Below, piece after piece: positions 1-12,586 of a DNA stretch of 64,000 nucleotides (positions are counted from its first letter, which is position 1; every line of letters begins with the position of its first letter). The notes below the pieces were generated by a model. It was given only the letters and a program-made list of their open reading frames with translations. It was not told the origin of the DNA and ran no database searches. The position numbers and the translations under genes were made by a program. Location: contig JAWZYV010013274.1 of the NCBI GenBank assembly GCA_038373885.1, positions 1,550,001 through 1,614,000 of the forward strand. Direction: 5' to 3'. Source of the stretch: Cheiracanthium punctorium (taxonomy: Eukaryota; Arthropoda; Arachnida; Araneae; Cheiracanthiidae).

Positions 1-112
1 GTCACGCGATAAACGTTTCGATCGTCCGCCATCTTGCTGGTAGTTAAGTCGAGCGATGGAAACGGCTGCCCTTTTTTCAGCATTGGGAAAGGGTTGCGCC
101 TCAAATGGTTAA
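1..112 (-). mobile_element. piggyBac-like MITE, truncated by window edge (copy 1)
   Basis: This is the end of a TTAA-flanked non-autonomous element whose full copies lie at 12587, 52213 and 54718. The sequence matches the right arm of the 52213 copy and finishes with a terminal repeat reading GGTTGCGCCTCAAATGGTTAA, so the TTAA target site is at 109-112. Only this end lies inside the window. The piggyBac-like assignment rests on the TTAA site and the CCYTT-type terminus; no transposase is present. Confidence 0.75.
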
Positions 113-1312
113 AATAGTTGAATGCGGTTTCTAGCACGTAAACCTAATTTCCTAATACACCAGTTTTGCGAAGCAGAATAAGTCATTAAGCATGTTAAGT
201 ATTTTTCACGTTAACAAACGGTTACTAGTAAAACGAAAATAATAATAATTATTATTATCATTATAAATGAAACAAAACAAACTTGCTTCGACTTGTATAC
301 CTAAGGAAAAAGTCCGAAAGTCAGCCTAGCATGATCCGTAATTTTGAAAAACATGGAAGTAAGTGCGGCTTCAGCGTAGCCAAAATTTATCTTATTGCAA
401 AAGGTCCGATCCTTCCGTACCCATCTAGAACCGTATAAATAGGGTAGGGGTAAAGGATTCGAGTACTCAGAATGACAGGCCACAGTACTCTTTAAACAAT
501 GTACATTAAACTATGAGCGTCTATTGACTGCATATTGAGAATTTTGGGTCTTTCTGTAAAAACTATTACACACATCATATCCCATAATGTACATGGTATA
601 ATCAGAAACAATAATACATGCATTTTTTATCTCTATTAAAGGCTGTTTGCTCTCGAACAGACAGGCTGACAAATCGTAAGTCATAAACATTTGTGTTTAT
701 GACTTAGGTATGGTCAAGCGAGAGAAAACTTACTCTCTAAGATAGTAAATGAATACATTTTAATCCTTGCAGTGGCAGAGTCACCTTCAGAAATTTAATT
801 TTTACAATATTTTTTAAAGGGCAGAAAACAAAGTACATTTATTATTTATTTGTTATTTATGACATAACGTTGCTAGACTACTGCCATCTGTTAGAAGTAA
901 ACAGTGTGATAAACCGTGAAACTTTTAATTAGTGGCTTTTAAATTGTTCTTTTTTACTTTAAAAAAAAATTAAAAGGTGACATACTGACGTTGACACCGC
1001 CCTTGAAGGAGTTCAAAGAGAGCTGAAAACTGAACAGGTAGTCCAATACGCGTTTAGAAAAATGTTTTTGTCCGATGAATTTAGAGCCTTCGTTTTACGA
1101 AATAAGTTTTTTATTGGAATTAAAAATCAAGTTTATTTTTTAAATAGCATACACTTTCAATAAGAGCTCAAATATATAATTTATAAAATTCAAATTTCAT
1201 GGTTCTAATAGGTAGAAGAAAAACTATATTTTTCTAGTCATGACGACCTACATTTATAGTCATTTATTATTTTTTAACAGACTTTTAACTAACGCATAGT
1301 AAACTTAATTGC
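113..1312. other. AT-rich intergenic DNA, no gene seen
   Basis: I find no coding, RNA or mobile-element signal that I can name. At 677-706 there is a perfect hairpin with 13-bp arms (TAAGTCATAAACA and its complement) around a 4-base loop. Confidence 0.5.
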
Positions 1313-1557
1313 TACACTTTTTACTTCCTTGTACGTAGTATAAGGAAGTAATGTGATCCCGAAAAATTTTGGGGGCCAAATTTCGACAAAAAAACCGATT
1401 TTGACTACCTCTAAATTTAATTTTAAGAATTTTTTCGATGCATCTCATCGTAGGCTAGCATGCACGATCATATTAACGCGTCTGCAACTCATTTTGACCA
1501 GAGGCGAGTCTATTGTGGTCAGTTTTTTCATGCCGTCTGTACGTACGTATGTATGTA

Positions 1558-2056
1558 ACTCGCATATCTCAAAAACTATTGGTCTTAGAATGTTGAGATT
1601 TGATATTTAGGATTGTTCTATGATCTAGTTGTGCACCTCCCCTTTTGGTCGCAATCGAATGTATAGTTTATGTACAGGACCGCCCAAAAGATTCGAAATA
1701 CATTACGCTCTATGGGCCGAAATTCATTAAACTCGCATATCTTAAAAACTATTAGGCGTAGAATGTTGAAACTTCATATTTAGGATAGTTGTAACATCTA
1801 GTTGTGCACCTCCCCTTTTGGCTCCATTCGACTGGATAGTTTATTTACAGGACCGCCCAAAACATTCGAAATACATTAAGCTCGCATATCTCAAAAACTA
1901 TTAGGCGTAGAATGTTGAAACTTTATATTTAGGATTGTTGTAACATCTAGTTGTGCACCTCCCCTTTCGGTTCCATTCGACTGGATAGTTTATCTACAGA
2001 ACCGCCTAAAAGATTCGAAATACATTACGCTCTATGGGCCGAAATTCATCAAAGCG
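1558..2056. repeat. Tandem repeat, three units of about 150-175 bp
   Basis: Units start near 1558, 1731 and 1881, each beginning CTCGCATATCT(C/T)AAAAACTA. They share the motifs CATCTAGTTGTGCACCTCCCC and GACCGCCCAAAA. More diverged units are visible around 2360-2505 and 2803-2968, so the array is older than its three best-preserved copies. Confidence 0.8.
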
Positions 2057-2311
2057 TTTTTTAGAGGTATTGGGCTATTTCAAATGACTCAGAAGTGATA
2101 TATGCTGTAAAGAGTTAGAAAATGAATTTCTCCATTAAAAAAAGTGTCTTTATCATTTACAGTTCTGCTACAGGAACACTCAAAAGATTTCTAATACATT
2201 ACGGTCAATGGCAGTTTTAGGGGCAGTCATCCATTTCAAGCACAATACCGTCCTACCACATAAGTTAGGTAATGGTCCGACCACGGTCACGTGCAACCCT
2301 CAAGAAGAATG

Positions 2312-2341
2312 CCAAAAGTCGCCAAGCTTGGCGACTTTTGG
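2312..2341. repeat. Perfect 30-bp palindrome
   Basis: The 30 bases are fully self-complementary and centred on a HindIII-like AAGCTT. The half-site is CCAAAAGTCGCCAAG. It shares the GTCGCCAA core with the neighbouring 86-bp satellite and may be an escaped unit of it. Confidence 0.85.
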
Positions 2342-2539
2342 TGTACGTGTGTGCATATTTAACTCTCAAATCTCAAAAATTATAAAATTTCATATATAAG
2401 ATTGTTGTAACATCTAGTTGTGCATCTCGATTTTTGGTTCCAATCTACTGGAGAGTTTATTTACAGGACCACCGAAAAGAATTTCAGTACTTTAATGTCT
2501 ATGGACATCTTCAATATAATGCAATTGTAGACAGTCATT

Positions 2540-2784
2540 GTTTGGTACATGCCCAAAATCTCGCCGTCTGTCCTCGACCTTGGCGAGTTTTGCCGAAAGG
2601 TCGCCAAATTTGGCGATAGTCAGTCATTTGGTCCATGCCCAAAGTATCGCCATTTGTCATCGTTCTTGGCGAGTTTTGGCGAAATATCGCCAAATTTGGC
2701 GATAATCTGTGTTGGTCCATGCTTAAAATATCGCCAAATGTCGTCGACATTGACGAGTTTCGCCGAAATATCGCCAAATTTGGC
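2540..2784. repeat. Tandem repeat of about 80-86 bp, three units, each with an internal palindrome
   Basis: Units start near 2540, 2628 and 2710. Each carries TTGGTNCATGC, a GCGAGTTTTGGCGAAA-type segment and the palindrome TCGCCAAATTTGGCGA. A decayed fourth unit is visible at about 2990-3072. Confidence 0.8.
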
Positions 2785-3152
2785 CCCAAAAATTATTTCG
2801 TATTTTGTATAACTCTAAAACTTTAACCCGTAGAATTTTGAACTTTTGTATTTAGAACTATATTATAATATCCAACTGTTTTCAATATCTTTTTTGACAG
2901 CAATCGACTGGGAATTTATTTATAGGGTGAGCCAAATGACTTTAAATACATTAAGGTGTAGGGATGCATTCAATTCATTGAAAGTCCTTGGTCAATGACT
3001 ACTTTGGCTATCCCCAAAATCTTGCAAACTATCTCAAGTTTGTCGGTTTTGGGTGAAATATCGCCAAATAGAGTGTCAGAAGGAAATCTTTCAAATTGAA
3101 CTCAGCTTGGCGATATCGAAATATTTGGCTAGAAATCGCTAAACCTTACTAT

Positions 3153-3321
3153 CAGGGGCGTAGCCAGGGGGGGGGATATCGGGATATATCCCCCCCCGAA
3201 ATTTTTTGATTAGTGATGAAATTCCGTCTATTTATACACATATAAGTTCATATCCCCCCCCCCCAGAAAAATTTTCCTGGCGCATATCCCCCCCCGAAAA
3301 ATTTTCCTGGCTACGCGCCTG
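3153..3321. mobile_element. hAT-type MITE, 169 bp
   Basis: The termini read CAGGGGCGTAGCCAGG and CCTGGCTACGCGCCTG, an inverted pair with one mismatch. They are flanked by a perfect 8-bp direct duplication, CTTACTAT (3145-3152 and 3322-3329), the target size expected of hAT transposition. Runs of G and C lie just inside both ends, and there is no coding capacity. It has inserted into the satellite-bearing repeat around it. Confidence 0.9.
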
Positions 3322-3420
3322 CTTACTATTATTGATATTTTACTTTCAAACAAATAAGTTTAGAGGAAGTGCGTAGAAAACATTTTTGATTTAATAGACG
3401 TGCAAGGAAGTCATGTGTTG

Positions 3421-5528
3421 GACACATCAGATTTTTACTATCATGTAATCAGGAAAATCTGCTGACTTTTTAAGAAAAGTACACATTTATAGGAAGCTGC
3501 AATACCGACTAGTGACTTACTTTTTCAACTGGTTCTGCTTCTGAAGAAAAGAGCACTTTGTATCAGTCAAAATTTACGTACGTATATTCTTTGTGGGTGT
3601 TTATAAAAAAAAATTCCTTAATTTGTTTTATACCAGTTTTATGAATGGTTTTTACTCTCTTGTTTTCGAACAGCAACTAAAACATGTCAGCTTTTTGGAA
3701 AGTCCGAATGCTACCCAGCTACCCTACTTTTGGAAAGTTAAACTATAAGGATCATTTAACTATAATTTTAACAGATTAAATTTTCTTTTAATGCCCTATT
3801 TAACTTGATACATAGCCTTGCATAAACATTCTGAAGTTCCACTGCGGGAAAAATCTAACCTAAATTATTTTTTGAAGTGCTTATACAGCTCAGAAAAACT
3901 TCGAAGAAAATTGCAAATTAGTGAAGAAAATATGAAGACAAAAGTTTTAAGGAAACTAACGACATAAAGCACATACTTTGCACCTAAAATATAAAATAAA
4001 GTTAAGTGCCTTCTTATTGAAAAAAGTATCACGTTGACGTTAAAAGGATCTCTGTAAGTTGTTTTATTTAAAACTTTAGACAATGAGGGAGTCCCTACGC
4101 TCTCAAATTTATGACCTGCAAGAATTAAAAATTTTAAGGTAGTGTCAACATCCATATTTTACTTTGAAGAATTTTTATGGATATTTAAAATATAATTTGT
4201 CGTTGAGTGAAATTGTTAACATAAATCTGCGTTAGTTGTTGGACAGTAATGGGCATTTTTATTTTAACGCTCGTATAATGAGTATTAGTAAGGCAAGGAA
4301 ATTGAGTTATACTCAATTTATTTTGCCTTACATGGTGCAGATAAAAAATGTTATGATCCAAGCAAAATGATGGCAGACTTTAACTGTTCATATGAATTAC
4401 TGCGCACTTTGTACCAGAGGAAAAAAAGAATATCTCGTCGTTTCATTTTTAAATAATGATTTGTTTTTAAAATAATTCTGAAGATCTGGTATTACTCTTT
4501 CTATATACAGAGGAAGCCATTCAGTCCAAAATTTTAATGAGAAATTAAGAAGCTAATTGTTTGAGATAATGTATTTCTTGTTTGCTTGCTTGCCTGGAAA
4601 GAAGGATAGCTTGTGTCGTCAAATGTGTATGTTTAGAAATATGGGAAGTTTAAAATATATATAGTGCGTGAAATTATACTTTAGAACAATGCAACTTTTG
4701 AGATCATTTTTACTTTTAAATGTGTCTTTACAAATTCAAAATACAGTTGCCCATTTAAAAAAAAGAAGTAGAAAAGCAAGAAGTATTTTCAGCAATTATT
4801 CGTTACAAGTTAAATCGTGTAGTGTAATAATATTGATAAAATAATCTTCCATTGAAAACTATATAGTTCGTGCATATAGAGATATACCGTGTGGCACATC
4901 CACCATACTCAAAAGTTACCATAAGGGTGTATGTCGAAGAAAAAAAACTCCGTTTTTAGTCTTGGTACACAAATTGAAATAAACTTATAGCATCATGGTC
5001 TCCAAAAAATTCCAGATGGTTCTTCATAAGCTGCTTTACACTCTGCAATAAGTGGAAAAGCTGTGGCTTTTGTGAGATTTTCAGAAAGAATTCTTAAACA
5101 TGGATCTGAGCTGCAAGATTTTTCGAAGAGTGACACGTTTTGCGAAAATTTTCGATTTTTAAGAATTTTTTCTAAAAGCTTTGAAACTGATACAGATTGA
5201 TCGTTTACTTCAGTATGTAGCACAGCTTGTAAAGATATAGTTTCAAAACTTTGAAGTACCTGGCATAATTGGTTTATTTGTACTTATACACCAAAATCAC
5301 ATGATTTTTTTCAAACTACACCGATAAGTACTAGATCACGCACTGAGACAACATAGGCTCCTTTATTGTAGTTTGGATTTTAAGGGAGAAACATTTTTTC
5401 GTCTTTGAACCATAGTAGCACCTAATTTGAGTGTTTGATCAGACCTCATTTGGGTAAACTACTCCAAGAATCAAGAGCATATATGCTTCGGGCGAATTAC
5501 TGAACTCATTTCTACTAAAAATCATTAT
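3421..5528. other. AT-rich intergenic DNA, no gene seen
   Basis: Only short frames without recognisable domains occur, the longest about 96 codons on the minus strand at 3865-4155. I see no RNA gene, splice structure or element termini that I can support. Confidence 0.45.
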
Positions 5529-5536
5529 CTTTGTCT

Positions 5537-5802
5537 CAGAGCCGGTCCTAGAGTGGAGTGAACGGTGAGAACGCGCCGGGCACAATTCTATAGGGAAGGA
5601 GGCGTCAAAATACCTTTATATGTAAGACAAGTGTACACGTATTTAAAAGGTATGATACCATGCTTTAATCATCATTTTATCTATCTATCTATCTATTTAA
5701 TTTACCCCTTTGAAAATTTATAGTTACATGGGTGTTAGTGGGTAGGGGGGGGCACATTTTTGCAGTTCGCAGCACTTAGAAAAATACCTAGGACCGGCAT
5801 CG
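5537..5802. mobile_element. hAT-type MITE, 266 bp
   Basis: The left end is CAGAGCCGGTCCTAG and the right end CTAGGACCGGCATCG, which are inverted with two mismatches near the tips. Flanks are CTTTGTCT (5529-5536) and CTTTGTTT (5803-5810), an 8-bp duplication with one change. It contains a (ATCT)n tract and a G-run, and no coding sequence. A related right-end sequence occurs near 48370. Confidence 0.85.
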
Positions 5803-5810
5803 CTTTGTTT

Positions 5811-7352
5811 TAACAGCATTTTAATCAAATTTATTTAAATTAGGGTTGCTATAGAATTTTGTGTGTGAGCGTGTGGAATGAAGTTATGCGACTTCTTCAA
5901 AGATAGTCATACCAAGTACTTGTATTGCAAAATCTATGAAAAAACATAATTGTTTGTCATTTCTATATTCATAAAATGAATTTCTTGTAGAAATATCCAC
6001 CTTTTGCATTTCACTTTTATCACAAGATTCTAATAACTAGCCCAGTGCTGTGCTTCAATAACCTTCTTCAATTAGGAGGAAAAAAGCAGTAAAACTAGAT
6101 TTTTCCCTTTCACTGCCGTGATTTTTAGATGAAACTGACACATCTTTTAAGGCACTACCTGTTATCTTTCTGAAGCAATTCGTTCATAAATAGTTTTGCA
6201 TTTGGTGACGTTTTAAAAATTCGTTAGAAAAAAAAATAGATGCGGTGTTCGAACATAGACCACTTAAAATATTTTTGTCTGGACTTCCAGATGATATAAG
6301 AAATATAGTTCCCAGGTGAAAATTCAGCTCGTGTTAGCCCAAAATACTCGAAAAATGGCCAAAAGCTGCAACAAACATAAAATATCTAAAAATCTGAAAA
6401 ACGAATTTTTTTCTTTTCAGTAATAGCTTCTTTCTCTTGTTCCATTTAGTCAGACTGCCCAATCTGTCCCAGATTCGACGAACGATCCAGACGCCTATAG
6501 AGCAGACAGACAAACAAACAAGCATAAGCATATAAGAAATCTATTTTAACATACAAGCTATACATTTATCTGATTGCGATCATCAGTGGTGTTGATTGTC
6601 AATTTGAATTGTCATTGTTAGGAGCTGTGTGCAATGACACCGACTTCACAAAGATACAAACTGTATGTTGAGGACGCTAAATACAGGTTAGTGGAAAGTG
6701 CGTAACGAATAAGGACCGTGGCTTAGCAGCACAGTTTTATGCTTGAATGTAAAGGTGATTATACGTTTTTTTTTTGTGCGGGGGGGGAGCTAATGAGCGC
6801 GTTTGTTATTTCCTTCTTCTGAAGATTTATTTATTATTATTATTATTGATAGCTCTATATTATTAGTAATTTGTTTATTAATGATAGCATCATCCTGTGT
6901 TTTGACATATGTATGAAAATAAATTGATGAGTCGTTCTGAGAGAAGTTTTGTAGTCAAAACAATTGTGTTTGACGTGTTTTATATGATTGCATTCCGTTT
7001 TCATTTTTACACGTTAAATTATCACTTAACATTTCGTTCACGGTCAAATCAAGTATGCCTCCCAAATAAAAATGCTATTGACTGGCCTGCATCTCGAGCA
7101 AAAGGGAACACAAGCTTCAGAAACCAGCGAGCAACGGAGAGCAAAACTGGAATCCGTTCCTGTACGTAATGCTCAATCTATAGATAAACACCGCAGGCTG
7201 ATTAAATCCTGATTTACTACATTACGATGCTAATTACGATTACAGTCTCAAAATGAACAAATTATATTGAGTGCCTCAGGAATGAGGTGCGCGAGTGGAA
7301 AAGTGAAATTACCAGAATTACATTCACCAGTCGGATGATTATCAACGTCGGT
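5811..7352. other. AT-rich intergenic DNA, no gene seen
   Basis: No domain-bearing frame is visible. There is a poly-T/G-run tract near 6766-6788 and an imperfect ATT microsatellite at about 6831-6850. Confidence 0.45.
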
Positions 7353-7360
7353 AATCAAAT

Positions 7361-7609
7361 CAGTAGCGGATTCAGGGGAGGGGCTAGGGAGCTTCAGCCC
7401 TCCCCGAAAGAGATTGCTAAAGGGTAACATTCTGCTTCATTATGCACTTTAAGTATATAAAATGACCTTTTTTAATTACTTAGCCCCTCCCAAAAGTTTT
7501 TACATTGGTTTAGACTAAAATTTTGCTTTACTGTACAGTTTGTTTGGGTGAAATAAGCTTTTCTCAAAATTTAGCCCCTCCCAAAACAGACTTTCTGGAT
7601 CCGCCACTG
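7361..7609. mobile_element. hAT-type MITE, 249 bp
   Basis: The termini CAGTAGCGGATTCAGG and TCTGGATCCGCCACTG are inverted. The perfect 8-bp target duplication AATCAAAT lies at 7353-7360 and 7610-7617. Inner CCCTCCC/GGGAGGG segments repeat toward both ends. There is no coding sequence. Confidence 0.9.
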
Positions 7610-7617
7610 AATCAAAT

Positions 7618-10600
7618 GATACTGTCCAACCGAAACGGTTCTTGGCAAACTTTTAAACAAGTTACTTTTGCCGAGCATCGCAATGATTCCGATAGATATG
7701 CCATTCGAGTTCAAACGTTTGCAGTTTCCGGTGCGAGACGCATTTGCAATAACCATCAACAAGGCAAGCTGACAATCACTACAAGTGCGTGACTAAATTT
7801 GGAAAATCCATGGTTCTCACTCAAGAAACCGGCTAGTACGTGGTTTGCTCACACATCTGAAAATCTTTTGACTTATTCGAGTAAGCACCAGGCGGAAAAA
7901 CGAAAAATATTGTGTATCCAAAAGCATTTCAATATTTAAAACACAAGCACTTTTTTTTTCTTTGTGGCTGGCATGAAGGACATGCCGGGTACTCGGGCCA
8001 TCAGATTTCTTGCTCAGATATTTGTTTTGGTGAAAAACTGCTGAATTATTCGTTGGAGGAAATTATTCAGGGAAGAAAGCTGTCTTTTACTCAAGTACTT
8101 TTCTGAGCAAACAGTATGTGGGTATAAAATGCCTGCATGAACCAAGTCGAATAGCTTAAACCCTTAATAATGTAATTTATTTGATGAAGTTGAGGTTGTC
8201 ATAAGAGTAAAAATTAAATTAGAAGCTATAAATCAGTTTGAGTACTCTAAAAGCTAGAGCATGAGTTCTTGCTGTAAGATACATTGTAAAAATACTATGA
8301 AGAAAAGGACTTTTTTACTTTTTATAATTTTAATTAGCCATCTTTCAATTGGCTATAATATCATCAGTTCCAGAATAGCCAAATTGAAACAGCTTAAAGC
8401 TACCAACATCGGTTAAATAGCCGGCATATGTCTTCGATATAAAGGCTTATGGACACACTATACTACAAAATATTATATTAATAAAACTGAAAAATATCGC
8501 AAAATTGAAGTGTTTTCATAGTTTGGAAGGTCTTTTAAAGATTTCTTAAAAGTCACCAAAATTCTAGTACCACCTGCGTATTGATCTACCAAAAAACTGA
8601 TGCGTTTATCTTTCCTAAAAACAAAATTATCAAATGCCGCAAGACTTTTAAAGTCTTGCGGCATTATTTCAGGATGTGTTATTATTTCAGGATTTTTTAA
8701 AACTTCATTAGAAGGCACTCCGAGCTGTTTTTTTTTTTCCTCCGTACGTATTGAACATAAGTGTTCCAACATATAGAAAAACGATATAAACTATCCAGAC
8801 TTTGGAAGCTCCTTCATTATTTCCAGTTTTTTTTTTCCCTTCCCCTTGTTAAGAGCGTTCCAAAACTTTTGCATAATTAATAATATTTCAGATACATCTT
8901 GATTCCCACGCAACAAAAAATTCTGTGTTTACGAAGTCTACAAAATATAAACTGTGTCTTAGAGGCTGTCTTAATTAAAAAAGAACAAAAACAATCCTCT
9001 ATGTATTTCACACGAGTACGCTTCATTAAATTTCCTGAAAAATCGATACGTTAATTTAATTTTCAAATAAGCAGATAAATTTTGAAAATTTTCTCGCTAA
9101 TTATAACAGAAAAGAAAAGTCACTTTCAAGTGCCGTAATATGTACCTGTAATTTAATTACACTGTAAAATAATTTTATTCAGTATAAAAGCATTCGCGAT
9201 AAGATGCCTACTAGGTGTGCATACCCTTTTAGAAGAATTAATACAGTGTTTAGGGAAACATTAATTTATTAGAAAATTTTTTTCTTTCCAAAAGTAAAGT
9301 TCTGTATGTTAAATTATTCATTAAACATTTTTTGTTTTCAGTAAATTTGTGTTCGTAATATTGTTAAAAAATACACTATGATGAAAACAACAGTAAATAT
9401 TGAAGCAGTACAATATTTGTGGTAAAATAATAAGAATGTACAGTAAAAACAAAATTATTTTCTAATTTTATCAATTCCCTTAATTAGAACATTTAACCAA
9501 CGTAAACTTAAGCATTTTTAGTAGAATATCATTAACCGTTCTATCGATTCATATTAAAAAGTTATATCGGTTTTGATCCAATTATTTTCAGTTTTATAAA
9601 ACCGATGATGACTTATTAAGCTTTTTCCAGGGAAGACTGCAATATATTATTCATATTATTAAATAAACTTCTTAAAATATATGTTAATCATACAGTATTG
9701 ATACAGTACTTTTGTAAAACCCTTAACAAAAATTAAATATTAAAAAGATAACAGCCGATTCAGTCGGCCAAAATCTGATCTTAACTTTAAAGATAATAAT
9801 AGTTTGGATATATTCAAAAGTCACACTGTATGTAAATTTCCGCATTACAGAAGGTAGCAGTCGTTTCATTGTGTATTAGCTGCCGGATTTAAAAGCTTTC
9901 TAAAACCTAGTAGAATATATACTAAAACGCATTATCAAATATGCAACACATGGTCTAATAAAATGATCTCAGATAACTGAGTCGCTTTCTTTGAAAGTGG
10001 TGTAAGTCCATTTGCATTCTGATATTTAAGGGTTTTTATTTGAATAGTTTGTTGTTCATTAACTACTAAACTTGTTTTGTAGAAAGGATGAAAATTTCTA
10101 AGGAAATTTTTGGAGGAAGTGTTTATAGATTTAAAAAAAATATAAAAAAAATCCTCATAGCAGATAGATTGCATTAATTGTTATCATTAACTAACTTTTC
10201 GTCAGAAATGGACAGAGAGCAGTTTTTAAAAAGGCTCTATTTATGGGCAATGGGCAAGTATTTTGTATTTATAATTTCATGTTTGTACTAGTCGAAATAT
10301 ACGGGTCATGAATGGAAATAACCTTTTTTTTTGTTGTTATTGGGGCTCATTCCACGTAGTCTAGCCGGCAGCTTGTCTTGATCTAGGAGGTCATGAATTG
10401 TTATGAAATCATATACAAGATGGAGCGTTGCAATAAAATTCACTCTCAAGAGATCCCCCGTTCAACCGCCTTTATAGATTGAAAGTTGGTGAAATGAAGC
10501 CCGTTCAGTATGGGGATTTCCTGTAGATTCCCGAATGGTCTCAAAACCTTGTTAAAAGTAAGATTATTAACAAGACACTTATGCGTTTATCGATAGTAGT

Positions 10601-11229
10601 CATCATAAGAAGTTTTTACTGTTTCTGGTGAAATGCAGGGTCTTCCATAACTGATTGTTATTATTAGTTTTTATTTTCGCGCAAATTTCTGGGATGTTCA
10701 GGTTATTATTTGTAGCTGAAGGGATACAGGTAACCTCGTCTTAGCTGGACTATCCGAAATTTCGTTACCTGTAGATGGCATGAAAATCAAAGGAAAGTCC
10801 CTAGTTGCCGTGAAAATGATTGGAGGGTCTTGTGGACTGAAACAACACTTCTGTCACCGATTTTCGTCTAGCTACTTGGGTGATGGATGACACATGCAGC
10901 TGTACGAAAAGATCCAAATTTTCATGGATGAGGTTGAAGATACTGGTTGCAAGACCCTTCTTCTGCTTATATGGTAACTTTTGGCCCTTCATGTATAAAT
11001 GAGGTCCTAAGGTGACATCTTAGATTTGCAATTATTTCGCAATTTTTAATCGGGTTGAGCTGCTTGCTAACTAACATCAAAAGTGGCTGCATGTATAAAT
11101 GAACATTTATCGATTCCTGTAACTTTCTATGCCTAGCGATATACCATTGCAGTTTGCGCGTGTTGACTGATTGAAGAATATTTAATAAGAGTAGAGAGTC
11201 CATACGGCTGGTGTTGTTAAAGCTAAGAA
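7618..11229. other. AT-rich intergenic DNA, no gene seen
   Basis: Frames of 60-99 codons occur on both strands (for example minus strand 8473-8772 and 10801-11203), but none shows a domain I recognise. A perfect palindrome lies at 8634-8664. I cannot exclude decayed transposon protein in the minus-strand frames near 10.8-11.2 kb. Confidence 0.4.
8634..8664. repeat. Perfect 31-bp inverted repeat (15-bp arms)
   Basis: The arms ATGCCGCAAGACTTT and AAAGTCTTGCGGCAT flank a single T. The GC content of the arms is above that of the surroundings. There is no downstream poly-T or other sign of a terminator. Confidence 0.85.
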
Positions 11230-11440
11230 ACCGATGGACTATCTGCTTAAGAGGGATGCCTTGGGAAGAAGATTTTATAAGGGGTTCTAACGTGTATTCG
11301 TTTTACATCTAGAGAAAAACCGCCCAAAACTCGAAACTCAAGACCGAATGCCGCTCGATAGGCCAAAGTCCTGCAATTTTATACTTCAGCCAATGTGCAG
11401 TGTCATATCCACTGGGTCATTGACAGCCTAAAAGTCCACA
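11230..11440 (-). mobile_element. tRNA-like SINE, degenerate copy
   Basis: The + strand shows the complement of the family body: TTATAAGGGGTTCTAACGTG, TTTTACATCTAGAGAAAAACC, then the decayed tRNA-like head with TTATACTTCAGCCA and CATATCCACTGGGTCA. It is one of the most diverged of eleven copies in the window. Confidence 0.7.
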
Positions 11441-12586
11441 TGAAAAGTAAAACTTTTCTAGCTGTTTGTTATTTAAGCAATATTTAATTAGCGGGTACTG
11501 CTTTACAACTCTGTTTAGGTACTGAGGATACTGTGACGATGAAATGTAAATTGGGAATGAATTCCACTAGCAAAACTTTTAAAGATGTTGTTTAACGTTT
11601 AGTTTGATTGAAATCAAATGGAGCTTTGAACTGAAAATTGCTAAATTGGCCCCTGCTTGTAATTCGAGTAATATAATTTCAAAGGGATTAATTATCGTTA
11701 ATTTTGTCGGAATTTTCGGAGCAGTGCATAAAGTATTTGTATGAATCTCATAACTAAAGGACTTTTGTGGGCATTTAAACATGCTATTTTTTTTGTAAAG
11801 CACAGAAGTTTTCCTATGTTTTGTGAAATAGCGATAAAGTCATGTTGAGTAATCTGCATATCAATAGAAATTTAATACCGCGCTTATTTATTTTATTTTA
11901 TGATTATTTAAATTTAAATGTAGTTATTTAAATTAATTAATTAATTAATTTTATATTCTTAAGCATGCATTTCTATCCAATATAAATGTATTTTTTTCCC
12001 TTCTATAACAATTTATTTAATTTTCAATTGAATTTAAGTTTGCTGTGCAAATGTAATCGAATTTACAAAATATACGTTTTATATAGTATTAGAATACATT
12101 TTGAATCCCATCTTCTTATATAAACTGAATTAACTTTCAAAATATTCCTAAGAAAATACCACGATCTCCTACTTCATCTGCTGACTTTAAATAAAAATAA
12201 ATTCCACGTACATTATTTGCTTCGTAGTAAACTGAATGCATGCCATCTATTATTTTTCGAAACGCATTTACAAAATAAATTAATAAGAAATTTGAATGCA
12301 TTCCAGGCCTTTTCAATTTCCTACCTCGAGCACAGTTACCTCCGACAACGGAACAACAGCATAAAGATAAAGATATTACCATGCAAGTGCTGAGCTGAAA
12401 GCGAAATACAGAAAATGGTCTGGAAATTGGCCTAGTTAAAACTGCCTGTGTCCACGATCCCGCTTAGCCCAGCTTCTACTTTAAAATACGAAGCGGCTAA
12501 AAATAGTTCTCATTTATGTGGTAGACTGCGACTGTAGAATGAAAACTGTATGCGTATTTCTGAATAATATATTTTATGTCTCTTAA

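Larger units (their letters stand above)
1313..3420. repeat. Satellite-bearing dispersed repeat of about 2.1 kb
   Basis: The block opens with a hairpin whose arms are TTACTTCCTT and AAGGAAGTAA (about 1321-1351) and closes with a related copy of AAGGAAGTCATGTG near 3406. In between are two satellite types (listed separately) and one later hAT MITE. Short frames in here are created by the satellites and are not genes. I cannot assign it to a named transposon class. Confidence 0.5.

Noticed and set aside
2434..2826. Overlapping frames on both strands
   Set aside because: They read through the 86-bp satellite, whose repeats create matching frames in both directions.
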